A program made the translations under genes and the position numbers. Positions 1 through 9,033 of a DNA stretch of 64,000 nt are shown piece by piece. The stretch lies in assembly GCA_024644405.1 (NCBI GenBank), contig JAHELC010000002.1, positions 62,001-126,000 of the forward strand. Reading direction: 5' to 3'. The notes below the pieces were generated by a model that was not told where the DNA came from, did no database searches, and worked only from the letters and a program-made list of their open reading frames with translations. Position 1 is the first letter of the stretch. Each line of letters opens with the position of its first letter. This stretch comes from Nitrospinaceae bacterium (GTDB lineage Bacteria > Nitrospinota > Nitrospinia > Nitrospinales > Nitrospinaceae).

Positions 1-1
1 C

Positions 2-1066
2 GATCAACACAAATCCTCAGAAAATTTTTCCGTGGTGGACTTGCTGCAGGCATTGGAGAACCGGGCGACGCAACAGACCCAAACCGCCGGGACCGATGCG
101 GAAGCCTGGGATGAAGTCAGTTTGTTTTTCAACGAACAGAAAGTCAATTACCAGCCTTTTAAAAATCCTGAAACGCTGCAAACCCTGGAGCATCTGGAAG
201 AAGCGTTGATGAGTTCCGGCGCCGTTGGCAAGGTCAACTCCGTTGTCGATGTGATCAAGAAAGTGCATTATGAACTCATGGAAGGCAACCGGGAGTACAA
301 CATCATTCCCAAAACGTCCGCGGCGGTGGCGCAGACTCTGCTTTCGTACCAGAACAGCCACGATCCGGACGACCTCTGGCATCTGGTGACTCCGGACTAC
401 CAAAAGGCTAATCTATGGATACAACTGAAGAGCGGCGACAACAAGGATATGGAACCGGTCCTGAATACCGTGACCGAGTTTTTCAAAAATAATAACGACG
501 GCAGACCTCTGTTAGCGCAATGGGCCGGCCTGACCTATCTGAATGTGGTGTGGCAGGACAAAATGGTGCACGGCATGTTAAAGTCCCTGCTGGGAAGTTT
601 TGTCATGGTGTTTCTGATGGCCGCATTGTTATTCCGGTCTCCGCTGTGGGGTATCCTCTGCATGGTGCCGCTTACCGTCACCATCACTTTGATTTACGGA
701 CTGATCGGTTTTATCGGAAAAGATTACGATATGCCGGTGGCGGTGCTGTCCGCCATGACGCTGGGGCTTTCGGTGGACTTTGCCATTCACTTTCTGCAAC
801 GGTCGCGCTCGGTATATCCGCGGGCCGGCTGCAACTGGCTGAAAACTTCGGAAACCATGTACGGCGAACCGGCGCGGGCCATCTCGCGGAACATCCTGGT
901 CATTGCCGTGGGATTCACACCCCTGCTCATTTCGCCGCTGGTGCCCTACCAGACCGTAGGGTTTCTGTTGGCCAGCATCATGGTCGTGTCGGGCATCGCA
1001 ACGCTTCTGATTCTTCCGGCATTGATTCGCATGACAGAACCCTGGTTGTTCAAAAAAACGGAATAG
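2..1066 (+). CDS. MMPL/RND-family exporter, C-terminal part (5' end outside window)
   Basis: The frame is open from base 2, so the gene begins upstream of the window and only its C-terminal portion is visible. The visible part starts in a soluble periplasmic loop and then has a block of hydrophobic helices typical of the second membrane half of MMPL/RND transporters. It includes the motif GLSVDFAIHFLQR, which carries the membrane-embedded Asp conserved in proton-driven RND pumps, and ends with two more helices. The family exports lipids or other hydrophobic molecules from the inner membrane. The LolA-like and barrel genes follow directly, which suggests one export route to the outer membrane. 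The substrate is unknown. A hopanoid-type (HpnN-like) transporter is one possible relative. Confidence 0.85.
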   Translation, partial: DQHKSSENFSVVDLLQALENRATQQTQTAGTDAEAWDEVSLFFNEQKVNYQPFKNPETLQTLEHLEEALMSSGAVGKVNSVVDVIKKVHYELMEGNREYNIIPKTSAAVAQTLLSYQNSHDPDDLWHLVTPDYQKANLWIQLKSGDNKDMEPVLNTVTEFFKNNNDGRPLLAQWAGLTYLNVVWQDKMVHGMLKSLLGSFVMVFLMAALLFRSPLWGILCMVPLTVTITLIYGLIGFIGKDYDMPVAVLSAMTLGLSVDFAIHFLQRSRSVYPRAGCNWLKTSETMYGEPARAISRNILVIAVGFTPLLISPLVPYQTVGFLLASIMVVSGIATLLILPALIRMTEPWLFKKTE

Positions 1067-1111
1067 AAGAATACAAACGCCTACCATCGAACTTTTATAA
1101 GGAATTTCTTT

Positions 1112-1918
1112 ATGCGTAAACTATTTTTAATACTGGGATGGATGACACTTGGATGGATCGGAGGGCAGGCGGCGGAAAGCCCGGCTGGGGAACAATCGCT
1201 TTCGGTGCAGGAAATCGTCGATCGATCCAACCTGGCGGCGTACTACGAAGGCAAGGACGGACGGTCGCACGTCAACATGACCATTACCGATTCGCAGGGA
1301 CGCACCCGCGAACGCCGTTTTATCATTTTGCGGCGCGACGACAAAGACGGCGGCGAGCAGAAATTTTACGTCAACTTCTCAAGGCCGTCGGATGTCCGCA
1401 ATACGGTGTTCATGGTGTGGAAACATATCGGCAAAAATGACGACCGGTGGCTGTATCTGCCCGCCCTCGACCTGGTGAAGCGGATCGCCGCCAGCGACAA
1501 GCGCACCAGTTTTGTCGGGTCCCATTTCTTTTATGAGGATGTCTCCGGAAGAAATCCTGCGGACGATACACATGAGTTGACCGAAACCACCGCCCAGTAT
1601 TATGTTCTCAAGAACACCCCAAAAAATCCGGATGAAGTGGAGTTTGCCTATTACATGCTGTGGATCGACAAAACCCACTTTCTTCCGATCAAGGCGGAAT
1701 ACTACGACAACAATAAAAACAAATACCGCATGGTGGAGGCATTGGAAGTGAAGACGATTCAAGGCCACCCGACCGTGACCCAGGCGCGGGTGACGGATCT
1801 CAAATCCGGAGGCCATACGGTGAGCGTCTTTTCCAAAATCCAATACGACCTGGAAATCCCGGAGTCCATTTTCACAGAGCGTTATCTGAGACGTGCCCCC
1901 AGGAGATGGCTCAAGTGA
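1112..1918 (+). CDS. LolA-like periplasmic outer-membrane lipoprotein-sorting protein
   Basis: A 268-aa protein with an N-terminal signal peptide (MRKLFLILGWMTLG, then AAE). It contains the pattern of the LolA-like family found beside MMPL exporters: a run of beta strands with a conserved WLYLPALDLVKRIAASD segment and an SHFFYEDV segment. These proteins are thought to form an open beta-barrel that carries acyl chains across the periplasm. The start is supported by an AAGGAA box 7 bases upstream. It lies 45 bases after the exporter gene and overlaps the barrel gene by 13 bases, so the three are probably cotranscribed. It is not canonical LolA, because it lacks the usual lolA genome context; the cargo is unknown. 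Confidence 0.8.
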   Translation: MRKLFLILGWMTLGWIGGQAAESPAGEQSLSVQEIVDRSNLAAYYEGKDGRSHVNMTITDSQGRTRERRFIILRRDDKDGGEQKFYVNFSRPSDVRNTVFMVWKHIGKNDDRWLYLPALDLVKRIAASDKRTSFVGSHFFYEDVSGRNPADDTHELTETTAQYYVLKNTPKNPDEVEFAYYMLWIDKTHFLPIKAEYYDNNKNKYRMVEALEVKTIQGHPTVTQARVTDLKSGGHTVSVFSKIQYDLEIPESIFTERYLRRAPRRWLK

Positions 1919-3171
1919 GGAAAATTGTTTTTGTATTGTGCCTTCTTTTTACAACTGCGGTTGAATCCCATGCGAAGGATTGGCGGGACGGCCTGCCGTT
2001 CAATCTGCACGGGTTTGTGGAGGGAGGTTTCGGCATCCGCACGCAGAACGATCCCAACCAGTCCCACGACGTCAATTACGCTGAGCTGAGGCTCCAGTTG
2101 GAAGCCTCGAAGGCTCTGGATTGGGCTGAATTCAAATTTCGTCTCGACCTGTTTCGGGACGAAGCCCTGCACGAATTCAATGCCGATCTGCGGGAAGCCC
2201 ATGTGTTGTTCACGCCCGGAGATTTCGTCGATTTGAAAATCGGCCGTCAAATCCTGACCTGGGGCACCGGTGACCTGGTTTTTTTAAACGATCTGTTTCC
2301 GAAAGATTTTCAATCTTTTTTCATCGGGCGTGAAGAGAGTTACCTGAAGGCCCCTTCGAACTCGGTCAAATCCAGTTTTTATTTTGATTTCTTCAATCTC
2401 GATCTGGTGTGGAATCCGTTGTTCAATTCCGACCGGTTTGTAAACGGCGAACGCCTCTCCTTTTTCAATCCCTTTCTGGGACGCAAAACCGGAGAGCGGG
2501 AGGAGCTGAGCTCGCGCGAACCGGAGGGGATATTAAAAGATTCCGAGATTCATTTGCGTGCGTTTAAAAATGTGAAGGGCTATGAGTTGGCATTGTACGG
2601 TTATTATGGGTTTTTCAAAAATCCGGGGGGCTTCAACCTGGCCGGCGAGGCAACCTTTCCCCGCCTGGCGGTATACGGGGCCAGCGTCCGGGGCAACGTG
2701 ATGAAAGGCATCGGTAACATCGAAATCGCCTATTACGATTCCCTGAAGGATCAGAGCGGCACGAATCCTCTCATCAACAACAGCCAGTTCCGCTTTTTGG
2801 CGGGGTATGCCCAGGAGCTGGCGACAGACTTCAACATTGGTCTCCAGTATTATCTGGAGCACATGATTCACCACGACCGCTTCATGCAAAATTTACCCCC
2901 CGGCGCGTTTGCGCAGGATGAAAACCGCCATACGCTGACCGTACGCCTGACCCAGCTGCTCCTGCAACAGAATCTGAGCCTCTCTTTGTTTACCTTTTAT
3001 GTGCCTTCCGACGGCGATGCCTACCTGAGACCCATCGTCCATTACAAGGTGAGCGATTCCTGGTCGGCCACCGTGGGTGCCAATATTTTCACGGGCGACA
3101 ATCAAACCACCTTCTTCGGCCAGCTGGAGGATAATTCCAACGTGTATGCCCGCGTACGTTACAGCTACTGA
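1906..3171 (+). CDS. Outer-membrane beta-barrel protein (DUF1302/alginate-export-like)
   Basis: A 421-aa protein with a signal peptide (about residues 1-22, ending SHA) followed by alternating strands rich in aromatic residues. It closes with a C-terminal Tyr (RVRYSY), the usual signal for outer-membrane barrel assembly. The segment GRQILTWGTGDLVFLND resembles the conserved GRQ-x-L-x-WG block of DUF1302-type outer-membrane proteins. The ATG lies inside the end of the upstream gene (13-base overlap), implying translational coupling. Together with the exporter and the LolA-like protein it would complete an inner membrane-periplasm-outer membrane path. The barrel prediction is firm; the family name is less certain. 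Confidence 0.78.
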   Translation: MAQVRKIVFVLCLLFTTAVESHAKDWRDGLPFNLHGFVEGGFGIRTQNDPNQSHDVNYAELRLQLEASKALDWAEFKFRLDLFRDEALHEFNADLREAHVLFTPGDFVDLKIGRQILTWGTGDLVFLNDLFPKDFQSFFIGREESYLKAPSNSVKSSFYFDFFNLDLVWNPLFNSDRFVNGERLSFFNPFLGRKTGEREELSSREPEGILKDSEIHLRAFKNVKGYELALYGYYGFFKNPGGFNLAGEATFPRLAVYGASVRGNVMKGIGNIEIAYYDSLKDQSGTNPLINNSQFRFLAGYAQELATDFNIGLQYYLEHMIHHDRFMQNLPPGAFAQDENRHTLTVRLTQLLLQQNLSLSLFTFYVPSDGDAYLRPIVHYKVSDSWSATVGANIFTGDNQTTFFGQLEDNSNVYARVRYSY

Positions 3172-3239
3172 TTTTCTTCCTGTTTTTCACATTTTGCCTT
3201 ATCCTGATAGTTCTGATTCGAAACTAACCTCTACCTTTC

Positions 3240-4745
3240 ATGCCCTTGAAATCACAATACAGCCTTCTCGCACGGATTCTGGTTTACTGCTACGCGATCA
3301 ACGCCTTTTCTTATACCGGCTCTGATTTCGACCTGTGGGGCCATATCAAATTTGGCGAAGATATCTGGCAAGCGGGAGCGGTTCCCCGCACAGATCCCTA
3401 CAACTATGTTTTCCCAAACCACGCATGGTTCAATCATGAATGGTTGACGGAAGTCCTGTTTTTCCTGTTGTATAAAGTTTTTGGATCCACCGGCATCCTG
3501 ATATTCAAACTGGGGCTCGGCCTGACCATTGTGCATTTGCTGTCCCAGTTATATTTTGAGCGCTCCAAGAATATACCCGTGTACTGCCTCTTTTTCGTCT
3601 TGTGGACGCACGTGATCGCCATCGGCTTTGCCAGCCGGCCTCACCTGATGACCTTCCTGTTCCTCACGGTTCTGCTGGTGATTCTGTACCGCTACTCAGA
3701 AGGCAAACGCCGGGCGATCTGGTGGGTGCCCCCCTTGATGGTGCTCTGGGTGAATTGTCACGGCGGCTTTGTGGCAGGATTTGGAATTTTCGTGATGTTT
3801 GTTTTTGTCGAGGCGATCACCCGCATTCGGGAACAGGGTAAACCCGACATCCTTTTGTTTTATTCCCTGGGAGTTTCCTTTCTGGCACTTTTGGTCAATC
3901 CCTACGGCTACCATTTGTTAACCTTTCTCCTGGAAACCATTCCCCGTGAACGGCAGGTGCAGGAGTGGTGGCCCATCCCCCTGTGGAGCACACAGTTTAT
4001 TCATTATAAAATTCTGGTGGTTCTGTTAATCGCCTCCCTGTTTTCGCCGGCGCGCAAGCGGCCCTGGGAGCTGGCGATTATCGCCTTCAGTGTGTTTTAT
4101 GGATTCAAGCACCAGCGACACTCGGTCCTGGCCGTGATCGTCATGCTACCCATGGCGGCCGCCTGCTTCGCCGCACTGATTGATTCCCGGACGGCTTTTC
4201 GCAGCAACCGGACCTGGCCGCGCTGGGTCCATGTGGGAGTTCTGGTCTCCATGGGATTGTTCGCGGGTTTCCAGCTGACTCATAACTTTTTGAAATGGCA
4301 GCGACACGGGTTTCAGATCCACGTCGACCCGGTGACCAACCCGGTATACGCGGTGCGGTTTCTCAACGAGAATGAAATTCAGGGCAACATTCTAACGACT
4401 TCGGATTGGGGGGAATATGTGATATGGAAATCACCGGAGTCGAAGGTAGCCATCGATGGCCGTTTTTGGACGGTGTACCCACCGGACTCCATTATTCAGA
4501 ATATGGTATTTCAAGCGGGCTGGGAGGGATGGCAGTATTACCTGGATCTCTATCCACACGAGATCATTTTAACGATACTGGCAAACCAGGCTTTGGAAAC
4601 CCACGCCGGATGGGTCAAAATTTACCAGGACCATAATTCGCGGATTTTTGTACGCAAGACCGATCCACCCAACGCGGCTCACCAGAAATTTATCGACCGC
4701 ACGTTGCTCTACAACAAACGCCCTCCCTCGCTGGCTTTTCCCTGA
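3240..4745 (+). CDS. Polytopic membrane protein, GT-C glycosyltransferase-like
   Basis: A 501-aa integral membrane protein with about ten hydrophobic helices. A first loop carries acidic residues (SDFDLWGHIKFGEDI), as in GT-C transferases that use lipid-linked sugars and place an Asp in the first periplasmic loop. The C-terminus is a soluble periplasmic segment with a TSDWGEYVIW motif. It starts 68 bases after the barrel gene, on the same strand, and may be cotranscribed with it. It ends 9 bases before the convergent nucleoside phosphorylase stop with no visible terminator. I cannot assign a substrate. It is not clearly one of the named PMT or ArnT groups. Confidence 0.55.
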   Translation: MPLKSQYSLLARILVYCYAINAFSYTGSDFDLWGHIKFGEDIWQAGAVPRTDPYNYVFPNHAWFNHEWLTEVLFFLLYKVFGSTGILIFKLGLGLTIVHLLSQLYFERSKNIPVYCLFFVLWTHVIAIGFASRPHLMTFLFLTVLLVILYRYSEGKRRAIWWVPPLMVLWVNCHGGFVAGFGIFVMFVFVEAITRIREQGKPDILLFYSLGVSFLALLVNPYGYHLLTFLLETIPRERQVQEWWPIPLWSTQFIHYKILVVLLIASLFSPARKRPWELAIIAFSVFYGFKHQRHSVLAVIVMLPMAAACFAALIDSRTAFRSNRTWPRWVHVGVLVSMGLFAGFQLTHNFLKWQRHGFQIHVDPVTNPVYAVRFLNENEIQGNILTTSDWGEYVIWKSPESKVAIDGRFWTVYPPDSIIQNMVFQAGWEGWQYYLDLYPHEIILTILANQALETHAGWVKIYQDHNSRIFVRKTDPPNAAHQKFIDRTLLYNKRPPSLAFP

Positions 4746-4754
4746 TCCAACCGT

Positions 4755-5630
4755 TTACGGCGGGCCGATCCAGGTTCGCCAATCGTCACCAATCATGCCC
4801 TTGTTCCGGTAACGTTGCAGGGCATCCTTGCAGTGACAGTTGCGCTCCAGATCGCTTAACAAGGTCAGGCCTGCGCCAAGAAGGGTGGGGAATTGCAGCA
4901 CGGATTGTTCAACAGCGGATTTCTCCTGATCTGTTTGCATGCCTTCGAATAATTGTCCGGTTTTGAATTCGCGGTCGGTCACTCCCTCCGCGTAATTGGT
5001 CAGATAGCACACCGGCGCATAGCACATCTCCAACTCCCGCGCGAGAAAAGTTTCCGGCACGAGCGTCATACCCACCAGGTCGGCGCCAATGATTCTGAAT
5101 TTTTTGATTTCCGCCGGTGACTCCAGGCGCGGTCCTTCCGTGCACACATACACGCCTTGCTCATGATGGGGAATGCCGGAGTGATGCACCGCATCGTGCA
5201 GGACTTGCCGCACTTCCGGGCAAAACGGATGGCTTTGCCGGATGAAGCCGACGCCGCTGTTTTTAAAAAAGGTGGATTCCCGGCTGCGGGTTTCGTCGAT
5301 GATGTCGTGGGGAACAACCAGATCGCCCGGTTTGAACGCAGTGTTGATGATGCCGGGTCCCGACCAGGAAATAATACGCTCCACTCCACATTCCTTGAGT
5401 GCGTAAATATTGGCGCGGTAATTGACAAAGGGTGCGGTGATCGAATAATCGGTTTCGCCGTGGCGGGACAAAAATAGAAACGCCAGGTCGCCAACCTGAA
5501 ACCGGTGAATGGGAGCGCTGGCTCCGAAGGGAGTTTCGAGGGTCAGGCATTCGGTCTCTTCTCCCAGGCGGTTCTGGGTTAGCAAATGGTAGGCTCCGCT
5601 TCCTCCGATGACGGCCAGACGTTCTTTCAT
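4755..5630 (-). CDS. Purine nucleoside / methylthio-nucleoside phosphorylase (MTAP/MTIP family)
   Basis: A 291-aa enzyme of the PNP/MTAP family, which splits purine nucleosides with phosphate in methylthioadenosine salvage or purine recycling. The N-terminal phosphate loop (AVIGGSGAY), LSRHGE near residue 55, CTEGPRLESPAE near 163-174 and MTLVPE near 188 are all present. At the base-binding site the protein reads TNYAEG (residues 211-216), where adenine-specific MTAPs have TDYDCW. Asn there is associated with 6-oxopurines, so methylthioinosine or inosine/guanosine is a more likely substrate than MTA. The gene follows the gamma carbonic anhydrase by 12 bases, suggesting a two-gene operon. The symbol mtnP is withheld because of the specificity doubt. 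Confidence 0.85.
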   Translation of the reverse strand: MKERLAVIGGSGAYHLLTQNRLGEETECLTLETPFGASAPIHRFQVGDLAFLFLSRHGETDYSITAPFVNYRANIYALKECGVERIISWSGPGIINTAFKPGDLVVPHDIIDETRSRESTFFKNSGVGFIRQSHPFCPEVRQVLHDAVHHSGIPHHEQGVYVCTEGPRLESPAEIKKFRIIGADLVGMTLVPETFLARELEMCYAPVCYLTNYAEGVTDREFKTGQLFEGMQTDQEKSAVEQSVLQFPTLLGAGLTLLSDLERNCHCKDALQRYRNKGMIGDDWRTWIGPP

Positions 5631-5642
5631 AACACGAGGGAG

Positions 5643-6149
5643 TTAATCCAGGTAGGTTTCGATATCGCCGACATAATGCGCGGCGGATTCGCGGATACTT
5701 CGGGCTTCCATTTCAGTGAGCGGCCGTTTGACCCGCGCCGGCGAGCCCAGAACCATACTGCCCGGCGGAATTTTCGTCCCCGGCGTCACCAGGGATCCGG
5801 CGCCCACGATGCAGTTTTCCCCCACTTCGGCGCCATCCATCACCACGGCGCCCATGCCGATCAGACACCGGTTGCCGATGGTGCAGGCGTGCAGGGTGAC
5901 ATTATGTCCAACGGTAACTTCGTCACCGATCATCAGCGGTAACGTCCGGCGGGCAACGTGTAAAACACATCCGTCCTGGATGTTGGTTCGTTTGCCGATA
6001 CGAATGTAATTGACGTCTCCGCGGATCACCGCATTGAACCAGACACTGCTTTCTTCGCCGATGACCACGTCACCGATCACCTGCGCGCTTTCGGTCACCC
6101 AGGCGGAAGAATGAATTTGAGGTGACGTGTCTTTAAATGAATGGATCAT
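5643..6149 (-). CDS. Gamma-class carbonic anhydrase family hexapeptide-repeat protein
   Basis: A 168-aa left-handed beta-helix protein of the YrdA/PaaY/gamma-CA group, full length for the family. Repeating [IV]-G-x-x hexapeptides run from about residue 25 to 145. The three zinc-ligand histidines are kept: H64 (GCVLHVA), H82 (VGHN) and H87 (VTLHAC). The family is trimeric and cytoplasmic; some members hydrate CO2 and others have no known activity. It is the first gene of a probable operon with the phosphorylase downstream and is divergent from the membrane protein at 6338. With the metal ligands intact, an active carbonic anhydrase is plausible but unproven. Confidence 0.88.
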   Translation of the reverse strand: MIHSFKDTSPQIHSSAWVTESAQVIGDVVIGEESSVWFNAVIRGDVNYIRIGKRTNIQDGCVLHVARRTLPLMIGDEVTVGHNVTLHACTIGNRCLIGMGAVVMDGAEVGENCIVGAGSLVTPGTKIPPGSMVLGSPARVKRPLTEMEARSIRESAAHYVGDIETYLD

Positions 6150-6274
6150 TTGGGTTAGCTTCTTCCTGATTAGAAAATGATTCTCCAGGTTATTCAGCGC
6201 CAGGAACTGAATACGGAAACCCAGCTTTCAATTGCAATTTTGGGGGCATACCCTTAATCTTAAATAGGGGACAT

Positions 6275-6280
6275 TATAAT
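6275..6280 (+). promoter_or_regulatory. Possible -10 box for the 6338 gene
   Basis: A perfect TATAAT lies 58 bases before the start codon, in the 188-base divergent gap between 6149 and 6338. No good -35 hexamer is present at 16-18 bases. A short palindrome, ATGCT-TC-AGCAT (6279-6290), overlaps the end of the box and could bind a regulator. Weak evidence. Confidence 0.3.
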
Positions 6281-6337
6281 GCTTCAGCATAGTTTTTGGC
6301 GTTAATTTTTTAGAAAACTTCATCCTTTTAAGGCCCC

Positions 6338-8227
6338 ATGTCCGCCGATCCTGCCGCCATTCCCGATCCAAATCCAGCGTCCGATTCCTTCCAGAATATT
6401 AAAATCGACCGCTGGGGTCCCATCCTGCTGTTGCTGGCTTTGCTGGTCATGGCTGTGATCAGTTGGGGAAGGTGGATGGATATTCTTGTGGATTTTGGCC
6501 TGCAGGTATACACTCCGTGGCAACTGTCCCAGGGACAAGTCCTGTACAAGGATATTATCTATATTCATGGCCCCCTATCGGCCTACATACACAGTTTTGT
6601 GTTTATGTTATTTGGACCGGGGATTTCCGTACTCGCCTGGTTTAATATCGGCCTGATCATCATACTGACGGTCATTATCCACCAATTGTTTCGCAATTTA
6701 TTCAACCCCCTGACCGGGTTTCTTGCTGCATTATCGTTTATCGTTGTCTTCGCATTTGGAAATTATCTCCAAACAAGCAACTATAATTTTGTTTGCGCTT
6801 ACGAGTACACCTTGCCGCATGGAGTTTTTCTGAGTTTCGTCGCGATCCATCAATTCGTCAACTACCTCAGAACCCCCCTGCCCCGAACCTTATTTTGGAT
6901 TGGCCTGCTTTCCGGTTTAATCCTGTTGACCAAACCCGAGGTGTTTTTAGCGGAGATGGTCGCTATCGGAACAGGCCTGCTGCTGGCGTTTCAAACCCAC
7001 GAAACATCTATTAAAAACAATCTGCAAAAAATTTTAATTTTCTGTTCGGCTTTTTTCATTCCTTCTCTGGTATTTATATTTTATTTTTCATTGCATATGC
7101 CGATAGAGCAAGCTTTGGAGAGCCCTTTCACCCACCTGACTTATATTTTTAATTCTGAAATCAAAACCTCGCCCTTTTACAAAGGCGTTACGGGCACCGG
7201 TTTTTTCTGGGAGAATCTACGCAATCTCTTCATCATCCTGGGGAGTTACCTGTTTATATATACAGTCCTGACAACACTCAACAAGGGAATAGTGCGCCGT
7301 TATGGAAATACCCGGGCGATCTATTGGATATGTTTTTCAGGTTTCCTGGCCCTATTGATCATTTTCAAGGATTTTATTTTTTGGATGGATTTGATGCGTC
7401 CACTTCCCTTAATCCTGATCGCGTACATAGGCATGCTTGTTTACCGGTGGCTGTATCGTTCTCAAACTCCCCAGGAAAAAAAGCGGCTGATATCCATTCT
7501 CATCGTGACCCTGTTTTCATTGATTCTGGTAGTTAAAATTTTCCTGAACGTACATGTCCAGCATTACGGGTTTGCCCTGACTCTACCGGGTTTCCTTATT
7601 TTTGCCGCGCTTTTGATTTATGAGTTACCGTTGGCATTCAAAACTATCCAGGGCTCCTCACTGATGCCTTCAGCATTTGGCCTGGCCCTGTTGCTGGCTC
7701 ACACGGTCATGATGGGCTGGGCTTCCTTCAATATGTACGAGATGAAGGATTTCCCCATTGGAGAAGGGAGGGACCGGGTTTATGATTTTTCTCCTCACCG
7801 TATGGGAACACCTGCCCAACCGTACGTGCGCGGGATTCTATTCAACTATGCTCTTGAGTGGATTGACCAGAAAATGGGGCCGGAGGAGGAGTTTGTCGCT
7901 TTTCCCGCGGCCAACATGCTGAATTACATGTCACGGCGAAGGAGCCCCATCATCGCCGGAATTTTCAATCCGGGAGTATTGGTTTTGACTGGAGAAGGCC
8001 CCCTGCTCAATTCCCTGAAGAAAAACGCTCCCGATCATATTGTGCTGGTGGACCAGGAGTTCCCACATTTTGGGGCACGCTTCTTTGGAAGAGATTACGC
8101 CCGGGACACCTTCCATTGGATCGTTCAACATTACCAGGTGGCACAACAGATCGGAGCAAGACCTTTTTCCCACCAGGGTTTTGGTATTCAAATACTCAAA
8201 AGAAAATCACTCGATACCGATCAATGA
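6338..8227 (+). CDS. Polytopic membrane protein, GT-C glycosyltransferase-like
   Basis: A 629-aa membrane protein with roughly a dozen hydrophobic helices. The first extracytoplasmic loop contains DFGLQVYTPWQLSQG and LYKDIIYIHGP, an arrangement typical of GT-C (PMT_2/RgtA-like) transferases: an acidic residue after TM1 and a YKD...GP segment. The C-terminal 130 residues are soluble. The start has an AAGG box 6 bases upstream. It stands alone on this strand, convergent with plsC 17 bases away. It resembles the 501-aa protein at 3240 only in general architecture. It probably transfers a sugar from a polyprenyl-phosphate donor outside the cytoplasmic membrane; donor and acceptor are unknown. Confidence 0.55.
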   Translation: MSADPAAIPDPNPASDSFQNIKIDRWGPILLLLALLVMAVISWGRWMDILVDFGLQVYTPWQLSQGQVLYKDIIYIHGPLSAYIHSFVFMLFGPGISVLAWFNIGLIIILTVIIHQLFRNLFNPLTGFLAALSFIVVFAFGNYLQTSNYNFVCAYEYTLPHGVFLSFVAIHQFVNYLRTPLPRTLFWIGLLSGLILLTKPEVFLAEMVAIGTGLLLAFQTHETSIKNNLQKILIFCSAFFIPSLVFIFYFSLHMPIEQALESPFTHLTYIFNSEIKTSPFYKGVTGTGFFWENLRNLFIILGSYLFIYTVLTTLNKGIVRRYGNTRAIYWICFSGFLALLIIFKDFIFWMDLMRPLPLILIAYIGMLVYRWLYRSQTPQEKKRLISILIVTLFSLILVVKIFLNVHVQHYGFALTLPGFLIFAALLIYELPLAFKTIQGSSLMPSAFGLALLLAHTVMMGWASFNMYEMKDFPIGEGRDRVYDFSPHRMGTPAQPYVRGILFNYALEWIDQKMGPEEEFVAFPAANMLNYMSRRRSPIIAGIFNPGVLVLTGEGPLLNSLKKNAPDHIVLVDQEFPHFGARFFGRDYARDTFHWIVQHYQVAQQIGARPFSHQGFGIQILKRKSLDTDQ

Positions 8228-8244
8228 AAAAGATGTTTTGAAAT

Positions 8245-9021
8245 TCACGCCCTGGCAACCGGCGCGCCACCCGTTTCCTGATATTTTTCGCTGATGAGGG
8301 CCCGGCTTTTTTCGGCAAAGACCCGGCGGTCGGTTTCTCCCGTTACTTCAGGCAAAACCCATACTTTGGCATTCAAGCGAGGGTGCATTAACAAACGCGT
8401 TATATTTGCCATGAATGATTCCCCCCTGGGCCAGCAGGCCACCGAAGGTTCTCCGCCGTCATAATAACGGATGGTGACCGGGATCACAGAGCTTTCCGCC
8501 TGCACCACCGCTTCGAATGCGGAAGATTTGAATCGTTCCACCTGATGTCCCAACGTGGCGCCCCCTTCCGGAAATACAACCACGGAATACCCGGAGCGCA
8601 ATCGATCGGTTATGGTTTGCACCATGCCCGCCAACTCCGTTCGCCGGGTTCGGTCGATATAAATTGTATTCGCAATTCGGGTCAGGTATCCGATTAAAGG
8701 CCATGCTCGAATATCACTTTTGGAGACAAAAGACATCTTGAAGCACGCCGCCAGCACAAAAATATCCACTGAGCCAATGTGGTTGGAAACAATCAGCGCT
8801 CCGTGGTCGGGCCGTTCGACCGAACCCACCTGGTGAATGCTGATGTTCATCATCCAACAACATAATTTGCCCCAAACCTGCACAACGTGGGCAATCATCG
8901 TATAGCGGGCGTTCCGGAAAGGGCTCAATACAATCACCGTCACCAACCCCGCCAACCCCGACATTAACTGAATAAGTAACAGGCCGGCCAGCCTGTAAAC
9001 CAAACGAAAATAACCCCTCAT
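8245..9021 (-). CDS. plsC: 1-acyl-sn-glycerol-3-phosphate acyltransferase (PlsC family)
   Basis: A 258-aa acyltransferase making phosphatidic acid from lysophosphatidic acid, or a related transfer to another acceptor. The catalytic NHx4D box is present (NHIGSVD, H81 and D86). The substrate-binding block reads VVFPEGGATLG near residue 150, with Gly-Gly where many members have Gly-Thr. A hydrophobic helix at residues 11-33 anchors it to the membrane. Its start lies 12 bases after the stop of the SGNH-type gene, so the two are likely cotranscribed. Several PlsC paralogues often coexist in one genome, so this need not be the housekeeping copy. Confidence 0.85.
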   Translation of the reverse strand: MRGYFRLVYRLAGLLLIQLMSGLAGLVTVIVLSPFRNARYTMIAHVVQVWGKLCCWMMNISIHQVGSVERPDHGALIVSNHIGSVDIFVLAACFKMSFVSKSDIRAWPLIGYLTRIANTIYIDRTRRTELAGMVQTITDRLRSGYSVVVFPEGGATLGHQVERFKSSAFEAVVQAESSVIPVTIRYYDGGEPSVACWPRGESFMANITRLLMHPRLNAKVWVLPEVTGETDRRVFAEKSRALISEKYQETGGAPVARA

Positions 9022-9033
9022 CTCTCGCTTTCC

